Source of the DNA: JAWOJF01 sp046481785
Lineage (GTDB): Bacteria > Bacteroidota > Ignavibacteria > Ignavibacteriales > Ignavibacteriaceae
Length of the DNA: 9,133 bases
Reading direction: 5' to 3'
Assembly (NCBI GenBank): GCA_046481785.1
Contig: JAWOJF010000267.1
Coordinates: 1-9,133, forward strand
Of the stretch, positions 1 to 5,955 are shown in pieces (positions within the stretch are counted from its first letter, which is position 1; each line of letters opens with the position of its first letter). The notes under the pieces are model-generated. The model had not been told where the DNA came from. It ran no database searches and saw nothing but the letters and a program-made list of their open reading frames with translations. The translations under genes were made by a program, and so were the position numbers.

Positions 1-1416
1 CAGTACTGCAGAGGATGGTTTAAAAACGGACTTGAAGACAGGGCGATAACAAGAGACCTTGACTGGGGCGTAAAAGTTCCACTGGAAAATTCTGAGGGTA
101 AAGTAATTTATGTCTGGTTTGATGCAGTGCTGGGATATATATCAGCGGCAAAAGACCTTTCTCAAAAACTTGAGAAACATGACCTCTGGAAAAAATACTG
201 GCTTGATACAAATACAAAGTATATTGCATTTATTGGAAAAGATAACATAGTATTTCATTGTATAATTTTTCCAGCAATGCTTATGGCATGGAACGAAGGA
301 GAAAAGGCAAAGTACTGTCTCCCTCAAAATGTTCCGGCTAATGAATTTCTTAATTTTGAAGGAAAGAAATTTTCCAAAAGCAGGAACTGGGGAATTGATG
401 CAATAGATTTTCTTAAACAATTTCCGGCTGACCCGTTAAGGTACTGCCTTGCTGCAAACCTGCCGGAAACACGCGATACTGATTTTTACTGGAAAGAATT
501 CCAAACAAGGAATAACAGCGAACTTGCCGATATACTTGGAAATTTTATTAACAGAACATTTACATTTGTCCATAAACATTTTGAAGGTAAAGTACCATCT
601 AAAGGAAAACTTGAAAAAATTGACTCTGATATGGTGGATACAATTGCACCTTATCCTGCTGTAGTGGCAAGACATTTTGAATCATTTAAAATTAAAGACG
701 GCGTAAATGAGATAATGAACCTGGCACGTGCAGGAAACAAATATTTTAACGATTCTGAGCCGTGGAAGACAATTAAATCTGACAAGGAAAAATGCGGCAC
801 AACTCTAAATATCTGTCTCCAGGCAATTTATACGCTTGCAGAATTATTCTATCCTGTTATTCCTGCCTCTGCTGAGAAATTGTTTAAGATACTTAATGCA
901 GAACCTGTGGAATGGAATAAAAGCGGAAAAGATAATCTTAACGAGGGGCACCAATTAAATAATACTGAAATTTTATTCCCTAAAATTGAGGATGATGTGA
1001 TTGAAGTACAAATGAATAAACTTGGACAAACCGGCACTGCTGAAGAGAAAAAAGAAGATAAAAAGCCGGAAGTAAAATCTGCAGATGATAACCTGATTAC
1101 AATTGATGATTTTTCTAAAGTGCAGTTAAAGGTTGCTGAAGTTATTAGTGCAGAAAAAGTAGAAAAAAGTGAAAAACTATTGAAACTACAGGTTCAGGTT
1201 GGTAATGAACAGAGGCAGATAATTGCAGGTATTGCAAAAAGTTATACACCAGAGGATATTTTAGGTAAAAAAGTTGTTATTGTAGCTAATCTAAAACCTG
1301 CTAAACTGATGGGACTTGAATCCCAGGGAATGATACTGGCTGTAGAGGACGAAAACAATAAATTAAACGTCCTTTCAGTAAGCAGTTCAGTAAAAAGCGG
1401 GACAAGGGCTAAATAA
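1..1416 (+). CDS. metG: Methionyl-tRNA synthetase, 5'-truncated by the window edge
   Basis: Charges tRNA(Met) with methionine in the cytoplasm. The reading frame is open from base 1 and 471 residues are visible. About 210 residues are probably missing, judging from the usual distance to the KMSKS loop; the HIGH motif and zinc knuckle would lie there. Visible in order: the class I segment RAITRDLDWG (residues about 14-23), the YVWFDA...GYISA motif (about 37-48), the KMSKS-type loop as KFSKS (123-127), a helical anticodon-binding domain (about 170-310) with the NKYFNDSEPW anticodon-recognition helix (W255), a charged Lys/Glu linker (about 348-363), and a C-terminal OB-fold tRNA-binding domain (about 366-471) beginning ITIDDFSKVQLKVAEV. 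The C-terminal domain marks the long, dimer-forming MetRS type. The TAA stop at 1414-1416 abuts a repeat. No intrinsic terminator with a clear U-tract follows. Confidence 0.97.
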   Translation, partial: QYCRGWFKNGLEDRAITRDLDWGVKVPLENSEGKVIYVWFDAVLGYISAAKDLSQKLEKHDLWKKYWLDTNTKYIAFIGKDNIVFHCIIFPAMLMAWNEGEKAKYCLPQNVPANEFLNFEGKKFSKSRNWGIDAIDFLKQFPADPLRYCLAANLPETRDTDFYWKEFQTRNNSELADILGNFINRTFTFVHKHFEGKVPSKGKLEKIDSDMVDTIAPYPAVVARHFESFKIKDGVNEIMNLARAGNKYFNDSEPWKTIKSDKEKCGTTLNICLQAIYTLAELFYPVIPASAEKLFKILNAEPVEWNKSGKDNLNEGHQLNNTEILFPKIEDDVIEVQMNKLGQTGTAEEKKEDKKPEVKSADDNLITIDDFSKVQLKVAEVISAEKVEKSEKLLKLQVQVGNEQRQIIAGIAKSYTPEDILGKKVVIVANLKPAKLMGLESQGMILAVEDENNKLNVLSVSSSVKSGTRAK

Positions 1417-1486
1417 GAGCAAGTTCAAGTGCAAGTTCAAGAGCAGGCCTGCCTGCCGAAGGCAGGAGCAAGTTCAAGTGCAAGTT
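1417..1486. repeat. 21-bp direct repeat pair with ~6-bp periodicity
   Basis: Two identical 21-bp copies at 1417-1437 and 1466-1486, 49 bp apart, each beginning GAGCAAGTTCAAG and ending GCAAGTT. Within and just after the first copy the sequence has a hexamer rhythm (CAAGTT, CAAGTG, CAAGTT, CAAGAG). The GCAGGCCTGC palindrome and the CCTGCCGAAGGCAGG hairpin sit between the copies. It is not part of metG, since TAA at 1414-1416 closes that frame. Confidence 0.75.
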
Positions 1487-1496
1487 TTATTGTGCC

Positions 1497-1580
1497 GCTC
1501 CGATGGAGCTAAAAAGTTGAGCCAATAATGTAACTCTACTAATGTTTAGCTCCTATGGAGCTGAAACGTTAGTAGGCAAT
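1497..1580. repeat. Two diverged tandem palindromic units (GCTCC-nAT-GGAGC)
   Basis: The core GCTCCGATGGAGC (1497-1509) recurs as GCTCCTATGGAGC (1549-1561), a 52-bp period. Similarity continues downstream as AGCT, x, AAA, x, GTT and then a CAAT tail (near 1522-1526 and 1577-1580). Each core is a short stem with a 3-nt loop. Two related but non-identical units side by side are what one expects of a dispersed palindromic repeat family. Whether the family occurs elsewhere in this genome cannot be judged from the window. Confidence 0.6.
1536..1575. repeat. 40-nt near-perfect hairpin
   Basis: The 5' arm 1536-1553 (starts CTACTAA, ends AGCTCC) pairs with the 3' arm 1557-1575 (starts GGAGCT, ends TTAGTAG) around a 3-nt TAT loop. 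I count 17 Watson-Crick pairs, one T-G wobble (1543/1568) and one bulged base (G1563). No T-run follows on either strand, so it is not a standard intrinsic terminator. It could fold in the metG transcript as a 3' end-stabilising structure or belong to the surrounding repeat element. Confidence 0.75.
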
Positions 1581-1650
1581 GGTAAACGGAATCTATTATA
1601 AGCTCTGCCGAAGGCTTGAATTAAACTTGCTGTTGAACTTCGGATTTACC

Positions 1651-1679
1651 TTGATTTTATACTGTCCGATGCATAAAAT
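1651..1679 (+). promoter_or_regulatory. Putative promoter for the PPIase/SurA gene cluster
   Basis: TTGATT (1651-1656) and TAAAAT (1674-1679) are separated by 17 bp, matching the housekeeping sigma -35/-10 layout with 4/6 and 5/6 consensus bases. The region is just outside the repeat composite and roughly 60-85 bp before the lipoprotein start at 1737. Slightly downstream, TAAATTTG (1687-1694) fits the Bacteroidota -7 box TAnnTTTG, but I see no TTTG-type -33 box at the expected distance. Either hexamer pair could serve; AT-rich sequence makes chance matches common. Confidence 0.4.
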
Positions 1680-1724
1680 TATCGGCTAAATTTGAAATTT
1701 TTTAATAATCTATTATTTATTTAT

Positions 1725-1731
1725 AGAGGAG
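1725..1731 (+). promoter_or_regulatory. Ribosome binding site AGAGGAG, fixes the start at 1737
   Basis: AGAGGAG lies 5 nt before ATG 1737. It falls inside the longer frame that begins with TTG at 1692, which has no comparable site. Starting at 1737 puts a short charged n-region directly in front of the hydrophobic core and lipobox, so this start is preferred over TTG 1692 and over GTG 1734, which would be only 2 nt away. Confidence 0.8.
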
Positions 1732-1736
1732 AAGTG

Positions 1737-3749
1737 ATGCTTAAACAGAGTTCTTATTTACTACTACTTTCATTTGCATTTCTATTGGTTTCCTGCTCTC
1801 CAAAACAATCAGAAATAGTTGTAGCAGAATACGGCGGAAAAGAAATTTTAATGAAGGAATTTGAAGATGCATATGCTAAAAGTGCGGGTGGATATGAAAT
1901 TGCTGAAAAAGACAGTTTATCGCGTCTTAAAAGTTTTCTTGATCTATATGTAAATTTTAAAATGAAATTACGGGATGCTGAAGTAAGGGGCTATGATCAG
2001 GATCCTGCATTGCAGGCTGAACTGCTTGACTATAAAAAAAGAGTTGGAACAACTTATCTTATTGAAAAAGAGATTGTTGAACCGGGAGTAAGAGATTTAT
2101 ATGAAAAAAGGAAATGGGAACTGAGAGTAAGCCATTTAATGATAAGGCCTGATTCCAATGGAACTGAAGCAGCACGGGAATTTACCCAGTCACTTCTTGA
2201 TAGTATAAAAGCAGGAGCCAGTTATGAAGAACTTACCAAGAAGTATTCACATGACAACTTTTCCAGGCCTTTAGGAGGTGATATCTACTACGTTACTGCC
2301 GGGCTTCTACCTGCGGAGTTTGATGATGCTATGTATAATACCCCTGAAGGAGAAGTTTATCCCGAAGTTGTACAAACAAAATATGGTTTCCACATAATTA
2401 AAGTTACAAAAAAGCAGGAACGTACTCCCCAGATAAGAGCAAGCCACATCCTGGTTAATTTTCAGAATGATGAAGGAGCAGTTGATTCGGCCGCAGCAAG
2501 AGCAAGAGTTGATTCTGTTGCCGCTATGTTAAAAGAAGGAAAAAACTTTGCTGAACTGGCCGCTGAATATTCTGAAGATGGTTCGAGACAACAGGGGGGT
2601 GACCTTGGTTATTTTGAAAGAAGGAATATGGTAAAAGAGTTTGATGAGGCTGCTTTCCTTCTGAATGTTGGAGAATACTCAGATGTTATACGTACCCAAT
2701 ACGGCTATCATATTATTATGCTTACTGACAAAAAAGCATACCCTTCCTATGCAGATGAGAAAGAAAATCTGAAAAAAATGTTCAGGCAGGCCAGATACCA
2801 GGAAGTTTATGATTCGTTTGTTGATTCGTTAAAGATTAAATATAATTTTATCGTGGATTCTACTGCTCTTGAATCAATTGCTGCAGCAAATGATTCTGTA
2901 AAAATAGGCGGGGAATATAACCTTGATAATCTTCAAGATAAAACAGTTATAGCATATAATGGTAAAAGTATTTCTGTCCAGGCTTTTCTTGATATGCTTG
3001 TTGACCAGCCGGATTTTCAGAACAGGCTAATAACTGATCAGCTTCTTAAAAATGCTGCCGCTAAAGTAAGCAGCGATATAAGCATTGAAGAAGAGGCCCT
3101 TAATCTTGAAAAAAATAATCCAACATTTGCTTCGTTAATGGAAGATTATAAAAACGGCATCTTCATATTTAAACTACAGGAAGATGAAATCTGGAATAAG
3201 TTGGCTATTGACAGTACAAAACTTTATCAGCATTACCTTGATACAAAAGATAAATATGTTTGGCCGGACAGGGTTAGCTTCAGTGAAATTTATTCAAGAA
3301 AAGATTCACTTATTAACCATTACTATTCATTACTGGAAAGCGGAGAAAATTTCGATTCCCTTGCTTCTATGTACACTGAGAGAGCAGGCTTAAGGGAAAA
3401 AGCAGGAAATTACGGCTTAACAGATATTAAATCTTCTCCTTTGGCTGAAGAAGCTGCTAAGCTGAATAATCCGGGGGAATACTCAAAGCCGGTTAAAAAC
3501 GGAAACGGTTTCTCAATAATAAAATTAAATTCTAAAGAGGCATCCAGATTAAAAACTTTTGAAGAAGCTAAAGCTGAGGCTTCAGGATCATTCCAGGAAC
3601 TTGAAAGCAAAAGACTGGAAAATACCTATGTTGACGGCCTAAAGGAAACTTATAATCCGGTAATATATTATGACACTCTTGAAGAAGCTTTCCCGGGAGC
3701 CAGTTCCGGAACTGTTTCTATGGAGAATTCTGATAAAGCTTCAAAGTAA
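1737..3749 (+). CDS. Lipoprotein peptidyl-prolyl isomerase with three parvulin-like domains
   Basis: A 670-residue PpiC/SurA-type folding factor, probably anchored to a membrane facing the periplasm. The signal sequence ends in the lipobox LVSC (Cys20); Ser follows, with no Asp at +2, which suggests the outer membrane. Parvulin domain 1 spans about 127-225 (VSH, His133; GGD; YGFHII, His219) and domain 2 about 230-330 (ASHIL, His237; GGDLGYF; YGYHII, His325). A third, weaker domain at about 510-600 has lost both histidines (Phe515 and Ser593) and looks inactive. The N-terminal segment VVAEYGGKEI (about 28-37) is echoed by TVIAYNGKSI (about 403-412), so the chaperone part may also be duplicated. 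First gene of a four-gene run; the next gene overlaps its end. Isomerase activity is inferred from the family, and a purely chaperone role is possible. Confidence 0.88.
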   Translation: MLKQSSYLLLLSFAFLLVSCSPKQSEIVVAEYGGKEILMKEFEDAYAKSAGGYEIAEKDSLSRLKSFLDLYVNFKMKLRDAEVRGYDQDPALQAELLDYKKRVGTTYLIEKEIVEPGVRDLYEKRKWELRVSHLMIRPDSNGTEAAREFTQSLLDSIKAGASYEELTKKYSHDNFSRPLGGDIYYVTAGLLPAEFDDAMYNTPEGEVYPEVVQTKYGFHIIKVTKKQERTPQIRASHILVNFQNDEGAVDSAAARARVDSVAAMLKEGKNFAELAAEYSEDGSRQQGGDLGYFERRNMVKEFDEAAFLLNVGEYSDVIRTQYGYHIIMLTDKKAYPSYADEKENLKKMFRQARYQEVYDSFVDSLKIKYNFIVDSTALESIAAANDSVKIGGEYNLDNLQDKTVIAYNGKSISVQAFLDMLVDQPDFQNRLITDQLLKNAAAKVSSDISIEEEALNLEKNNPTFASLMEDYKNGIFIFKLQEDEIWNKLAIDSTKLYQHYLDTKDKYVWPDRVSFSEIYSRKDSLINHYYSLLESGENFDSLASMYTERAGLREKAGNYGLTDIKSSPLAEEAAKLNNPGEYSKPVKNGNGFSIIKLNSKEASRLKTFEEAKAEASGSFQELESKRLENTYVDGLKETYNPVIYYDTLEEAFPGASSGTVSMENSDKASK

Positions 3750-4557
3750 TATACTATTTATTCTTTTTGCGGGTCTTACCGTTACGGCTGTTTTTGTTAA
3801 CGGCTGTGCAAAAAAAGAGCCTAAAAAAGAGTATGTTGCCAGGGTTAATGATTCATATCTGACTTCGGATGATATTGATAATATGCTGGAGTCCGGCAGT
3901 TATTCCAGGTATCACAGGAATGAATTAATACGGAACTGGATCAGGCGTGAAGTACTTTACCAGGCAGCAGTGCGCGATGGTATGCTTGATGATAACAGCT
4001 ATAAGAGAATAGTTGAAAACTCAAAAAAGGAACTTGCTTCAGCCTTAATGCTTAATAAGTTTTATGATGAGGAATCATTTATATATGAACAAAAGGATAT
4101 AGAAGAGCATTTTAAAAACAATAGTGATAAATTCCGGCTGTTTAATGATTCTTACCTTATCAATCTTATATCATTTAATGATGAAGATAAAGCAGTACGC
4201 TTCAGGTCAACTGCTGTTGAAAGTGACTGGGGCAAAGCGATAAATGTGTTTAAAGGAGATTCTTCAATAACAGATGAGGAAACAGGCAGGCTCTCTTCAC
4301 AATATGAAATTCATCCTGTTTTACTGTTAAGAATTTTAAAGGAACTTAATCCGCAGGAAATAAGTATAGTTCTTTCAATTGAACCTGAAAAATTTCTTGT
4401 GGTTCAGCTTGTTGAAAAGTATAATAAAGGAACAATTCCTCCTTTTGAGATTATAAAACAACAGGTTCAGGATAAATTTCTTGCTGAAAAAAAAGAAGCC
4501 CTGTTAAAGGATTATCTGCTGGAACTGTACTCGGATAATGAAATTGAAATTAAATAG
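3670..4557 (+). CDS. SurA/PpiC-like lipoprotein with degenerate parvulin domain
   Basis: Up to 295 residues. A hydrophobic segment ends in VNGC (Cys46), a lipobox-like site followed by AKKEPKK, suggesting a periplasm-facing lipoprotein. Next come a SurA-N-like start (VARVNDSYLTSDDIDNML, about 56-73) and helices, then a parvulin-shaped region (about 145-252) in which neither histidine is kept: SYLINLI stands where SHILI would be and KFLVVQL where YHIIQL would be. The C-terminal helix (about 258-290) resembles the closing SurA helix. It is therefore probably a chaperone or partner of the flanking isomerases rather than an enzyme. The start is uncertain: ATG 3670 overlaps the previous gene by 80 bases and gives a long leader with no good ribosome binding site. 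TTG 3679, or a non-canonical CTG at 3730 after GGAGA, are alternatives. Coupled translation with the upstream gene is likely. Confidence 0.8.
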   Translation: MTLLKKLSREPVPELFLWRILIKLQSNILFILFAGLTVTAVFVNGCAKKEPKKEYVARVNDSYLTSDDIDNMLESGSYSRYHRNELIRNWIRREVLYQAAVRDGMLDDNSYKRIVENSKKELASALMLNKFYDEESFIYEQKDIEEHFKNNSDKFRLFNDSYLINLISFNDEDKAVRFRSTAVESDWGKAINVFKGDSSITDEETGRLSSQYEIHPVLLLRILKELNPQEISIVLSIEPEKFLVVQLVEKYNKGTIPPFEIIKQQVQDKFLAEKKEALLKDYLLELYSDNEIEIK

Positions 4558-4560
4558 ATA

Positions 4561-4584
4561 AACGTATCGTATATTATATACGTT
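4561..4584 (+). other. Small inverted repeat in the gap before surA
   Basis: AACGTAT (4561-4567) and ATACGTT (4578-4584) are perfect 7-bp arms around a 10-nt AT-rich loop, between the stop at 4557 and the surA ribosome binding site (AAAGG, 4594-4598). There is no T-tract, so it is not a terminator. It could influence processing or translation of the polycistronic mRNA, or be chance in AT-rich sequence. Confidence 0.35.
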
Positions 4585-4604
4585 AATAATTGAAAAGGTC
4601 ATAA

Positions 4605-5876
4605 ATGAAAATTAAAGTTTTTGCCGCTTTTGTACTTTTAATAACTTCATTAAATGCACAGCAGGTACTTGATGAAATTGTAGCTGTAGTAGATAATGAA
4701 ATCATTCTGAAAAGTGAACTAGATTTCCAGGTAAATCTTTTTGCTGCTCAAAGAAAAATAGATCCGCAAACCCCCGGATTAAGAGACCAGCTATTAAATA
4801 CTATTATTGAAGAAAAGCTGGTACTTGCACAGGCAGATCTTGATTCAATTACTGTTACTGAAAATGAGGTTGAACAGCGGATTGATTACCAGATACAGGT
4901 ATTTGAACAGCAATATGGATCACGGCAAAAGGTTGAACAGGTATATGGAATGAGTATTGAAAGAATTAAAAGAGAGCTGCGGGAAGATGTAAGAAAAAAT
5001 ATAATGACACAGAAACTTCAGGAGAAAAAGTTCGGCGCCCTTGAGGCATCCCGCCGTGAAGTTGAAGATTTTTTTGAAACGTACAAGGATAGTCTTGGTG
5101 TTATTCCCGAAAAAGTGGAAATATCACATATCTTTAGAAATCCCAAGGCTTCTGACAGGATAAAGCGGAAATCCTACGATTTAGCTCAATCAATTCTCGA
5201 TTCAATTAAAACGGGAGCCGACTTTGCAGAAATGGCAAAAAAATATTCCGAGGATCCTGTAAGTGCTGCAGAGGGGGGCGATCTTGGTTTTGTTAAACGC
5301 GGTATCTTTTATCCCGAGTTTGAATCAGCCTCCTTTGCTCTTGGAGAAAATGAATTATCAGGAATAGTTGAATCCCCTGTTGGATATCATATAATACAGC
5401 TCCTTGAAAAGAGAGGTGAATCAATTCATACAAGGCATATTTTAATTAAAATTAAAGCTGATGAAGAGGCTGACCTTAATACAATAGAATTTCTTACGGA
5501 ATTAAGAGACAGCATTTTAAAAGACTTGTCAAAGTTCAGCGATTTTGCCAAAAGGTACAGTGAAGACCAGCAGACAAAAGCTTTTGGCGGAGACTTAGGT
5601 ACATTTTACCTTAACCAGCTTGATAAAACTCTTCTTGACGCTGTTTCAAAGCTTAAAAAAGGTGAGATAAGTTTTCCAAAAAGAATTGAATACGGGCAGG
5701 GAATTTACGGCTACCATATTGTTTACCTGGAGGACAGGATCCCTGAACATACTGCAAGCCTTGAGGCAGATTATACCGAGCTTAAGCGCCTTGCAGATGA
5801 ATATAAAAAACAGGAGCATTATCAGGCATGGATTAAAGAATTAAAAGATAAAATATATTGGGAAGTAAGGGCATAA
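4605..5876 (+). CDS. surA: SurA-like periplasmic chaperone / peptidyl-prolyl isomerase
   Basis: A 423-residue protein, close to the usual SurA size (E. coli SurA is about 430). A Sec signal peptide (about 1-18, cleavage likely after LNA before QQ) is followed directly by the SurA N-domain motif VLDEIVAVVDNEIILKSEL (21-39) and its helical core to about residue 165. Parvulin domain 1 (about 169-270) carries ISHIF (His175), GGDLGF and VGYHIIQL (His262). Domain 2 (about 272-378) carries TRHILIKI (His278), FGGDLG and YGYHIVYL (His371). The C-terminal helix (about 385-417) completes the SurA fold. Its family role is escorting unfolded outer-membrane proteins through the periplasm. ATG 4605 is preceded by AAAGG at 4594-4598. 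It follows two SurA/PpiC-like lipoproteins, which suggests one folding module. Both domains keep their histidines, unlike the gene upstream. Confidence 0.92.
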   Translation: MKIKVFAAFVLLITSLNAQQVLDEIVAVVDNEIILKSELDFQVNLFAAQRKIDPQTPGLRDQLLNTIIEEKLVLAQADLDSITVTENEVEQRIDYQIQVFEQQYGSRQKVEQVYGMSIERIKRELREDVRKNIMTQKLQEKKFGALEASRREVEDFFETYKDSLGVIPEKVEISHIFRNPKASDRIKRKSYDLAQSILDSIKTGADFAEMAKKYSEDPVSAAEGGDLGFVKRGIFYPEFESASFALGENELSGIVESPVGYHIIQLLEKRGESIHTRHILIKIKADEEADLNTIEFLTELRDSILKDLSKFSDFAKRYSEDQQTKAFGGDLGTFYLNQLDKTLLDAVSKLKKGEISFPKRIEYGQGIYGYHIVYLEDRIPEHTASLEADYTELKRLADEYKKQEHYQAWIKELKDKIYWEVRA

Positions 5877-5889
5877 GTATACCGTATTC

Positions 5890-5919
5890 GGCATGATATA
5901 ATTCCATCGTGCCCCTTTT
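5890..5919 (+). terminator. Terminator-like hairpin between surA and moxR
   Basis: GGCATGAT (5890-5897) pairs with ATCGTGCC (5906-5913), giving 8 pairs including one T-G wobble around an 8-nt loop, followed by CC and TTTT (5916-5919). The stem is moderate and the T-run short, so it may be a weak terminator or attenuator that lowers moxR expression relative to surA. It lies 14 nt after the surA stop and 36 nt before the moxR start. Confidence 0.45.
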
Positions 5920-5944
5920 AGAATAAAACATTATTCATTTAGGT

Positions 5945-5949
5945 AAAGG
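5945..5949 (+). promoter_or_regulatory. Ribosome binding site AAAGG supporting the TTG start of moxR
   Basis: AAAGG lies 6 nt before TTG 5956. No ATG or GTG start is available in this frame upstream of the conserved N-terminal helix and Walker A region, so the TTG is well supported. Confidence 0.6.
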
Positions 5950-5955
5950 CAAATT

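Larger units (their letters stand above)
1417..1640. repeat. Composite intergenic repeat element, bracketed by inverted repeats
   Basis: This non-coding stretch starts at the base after the metG stop. On the left is AAGTTCAAGTGCAAGTT (1421-1437, again at 1470-1486). On the right, 1623-1640 reads AAACTTGCTGTTGAACTT, the reverse complement of 1470-1487 at 16 of 18 positions. Between these ends lie a perfect palindrome GCAGGCCTGC (1443-1452), the hairpin CCTGCC-GAA-GGCAGG (1452-1466), two diverged GCTCC/GGAGC units, and a second copy of CTGCCGAAGGC (1605-1615, matching 1453-1463). No ORF with a recognisable product is present. The layout resembles a MITE- or REP-like non-autonomous element or nested repeats. 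Neither a transposase nor an unambiguous target-site duplication is visible, so mobility is inference only. Confidence 0.6.

Noticed and set aside
20..1037. Several minus-strand and alternate-frame ORFs of 60-92 codons inside metG
   Set aside because: They lie wholly within the well-supported metG frame, have cysteine- and isoleucine-rich shadow-like translations, and show no recognisable domains.
1452..1466. CCTGCCGAAGGCAGG hairpin as a metG terminator
   Set aside because: The GC stem is short and followed by AGCAAGTT rather than a T-run; it fits better as part of the repeat composite.
1417..1487. Short CRISPR-like array
   Set aside because: There are only two identical 21-bp copies, the intervening sequence is itself palindromic, and no cas gene is present.
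1692..1736. Longer form of the first lipoprotein starting at TTG 1692
   Set aside because: The extra 15 residues would place the Shine-Dalgarno AGAGGAG inside the coding frame and lengthen the signal peptide n-region; ATG 1737 fits better.
3184..3610. Alternate-frame ORFs inside the first PPIase gene, one on each strand
   Set aside because: Short, fully inside a real gene, and with no domain or start signal.
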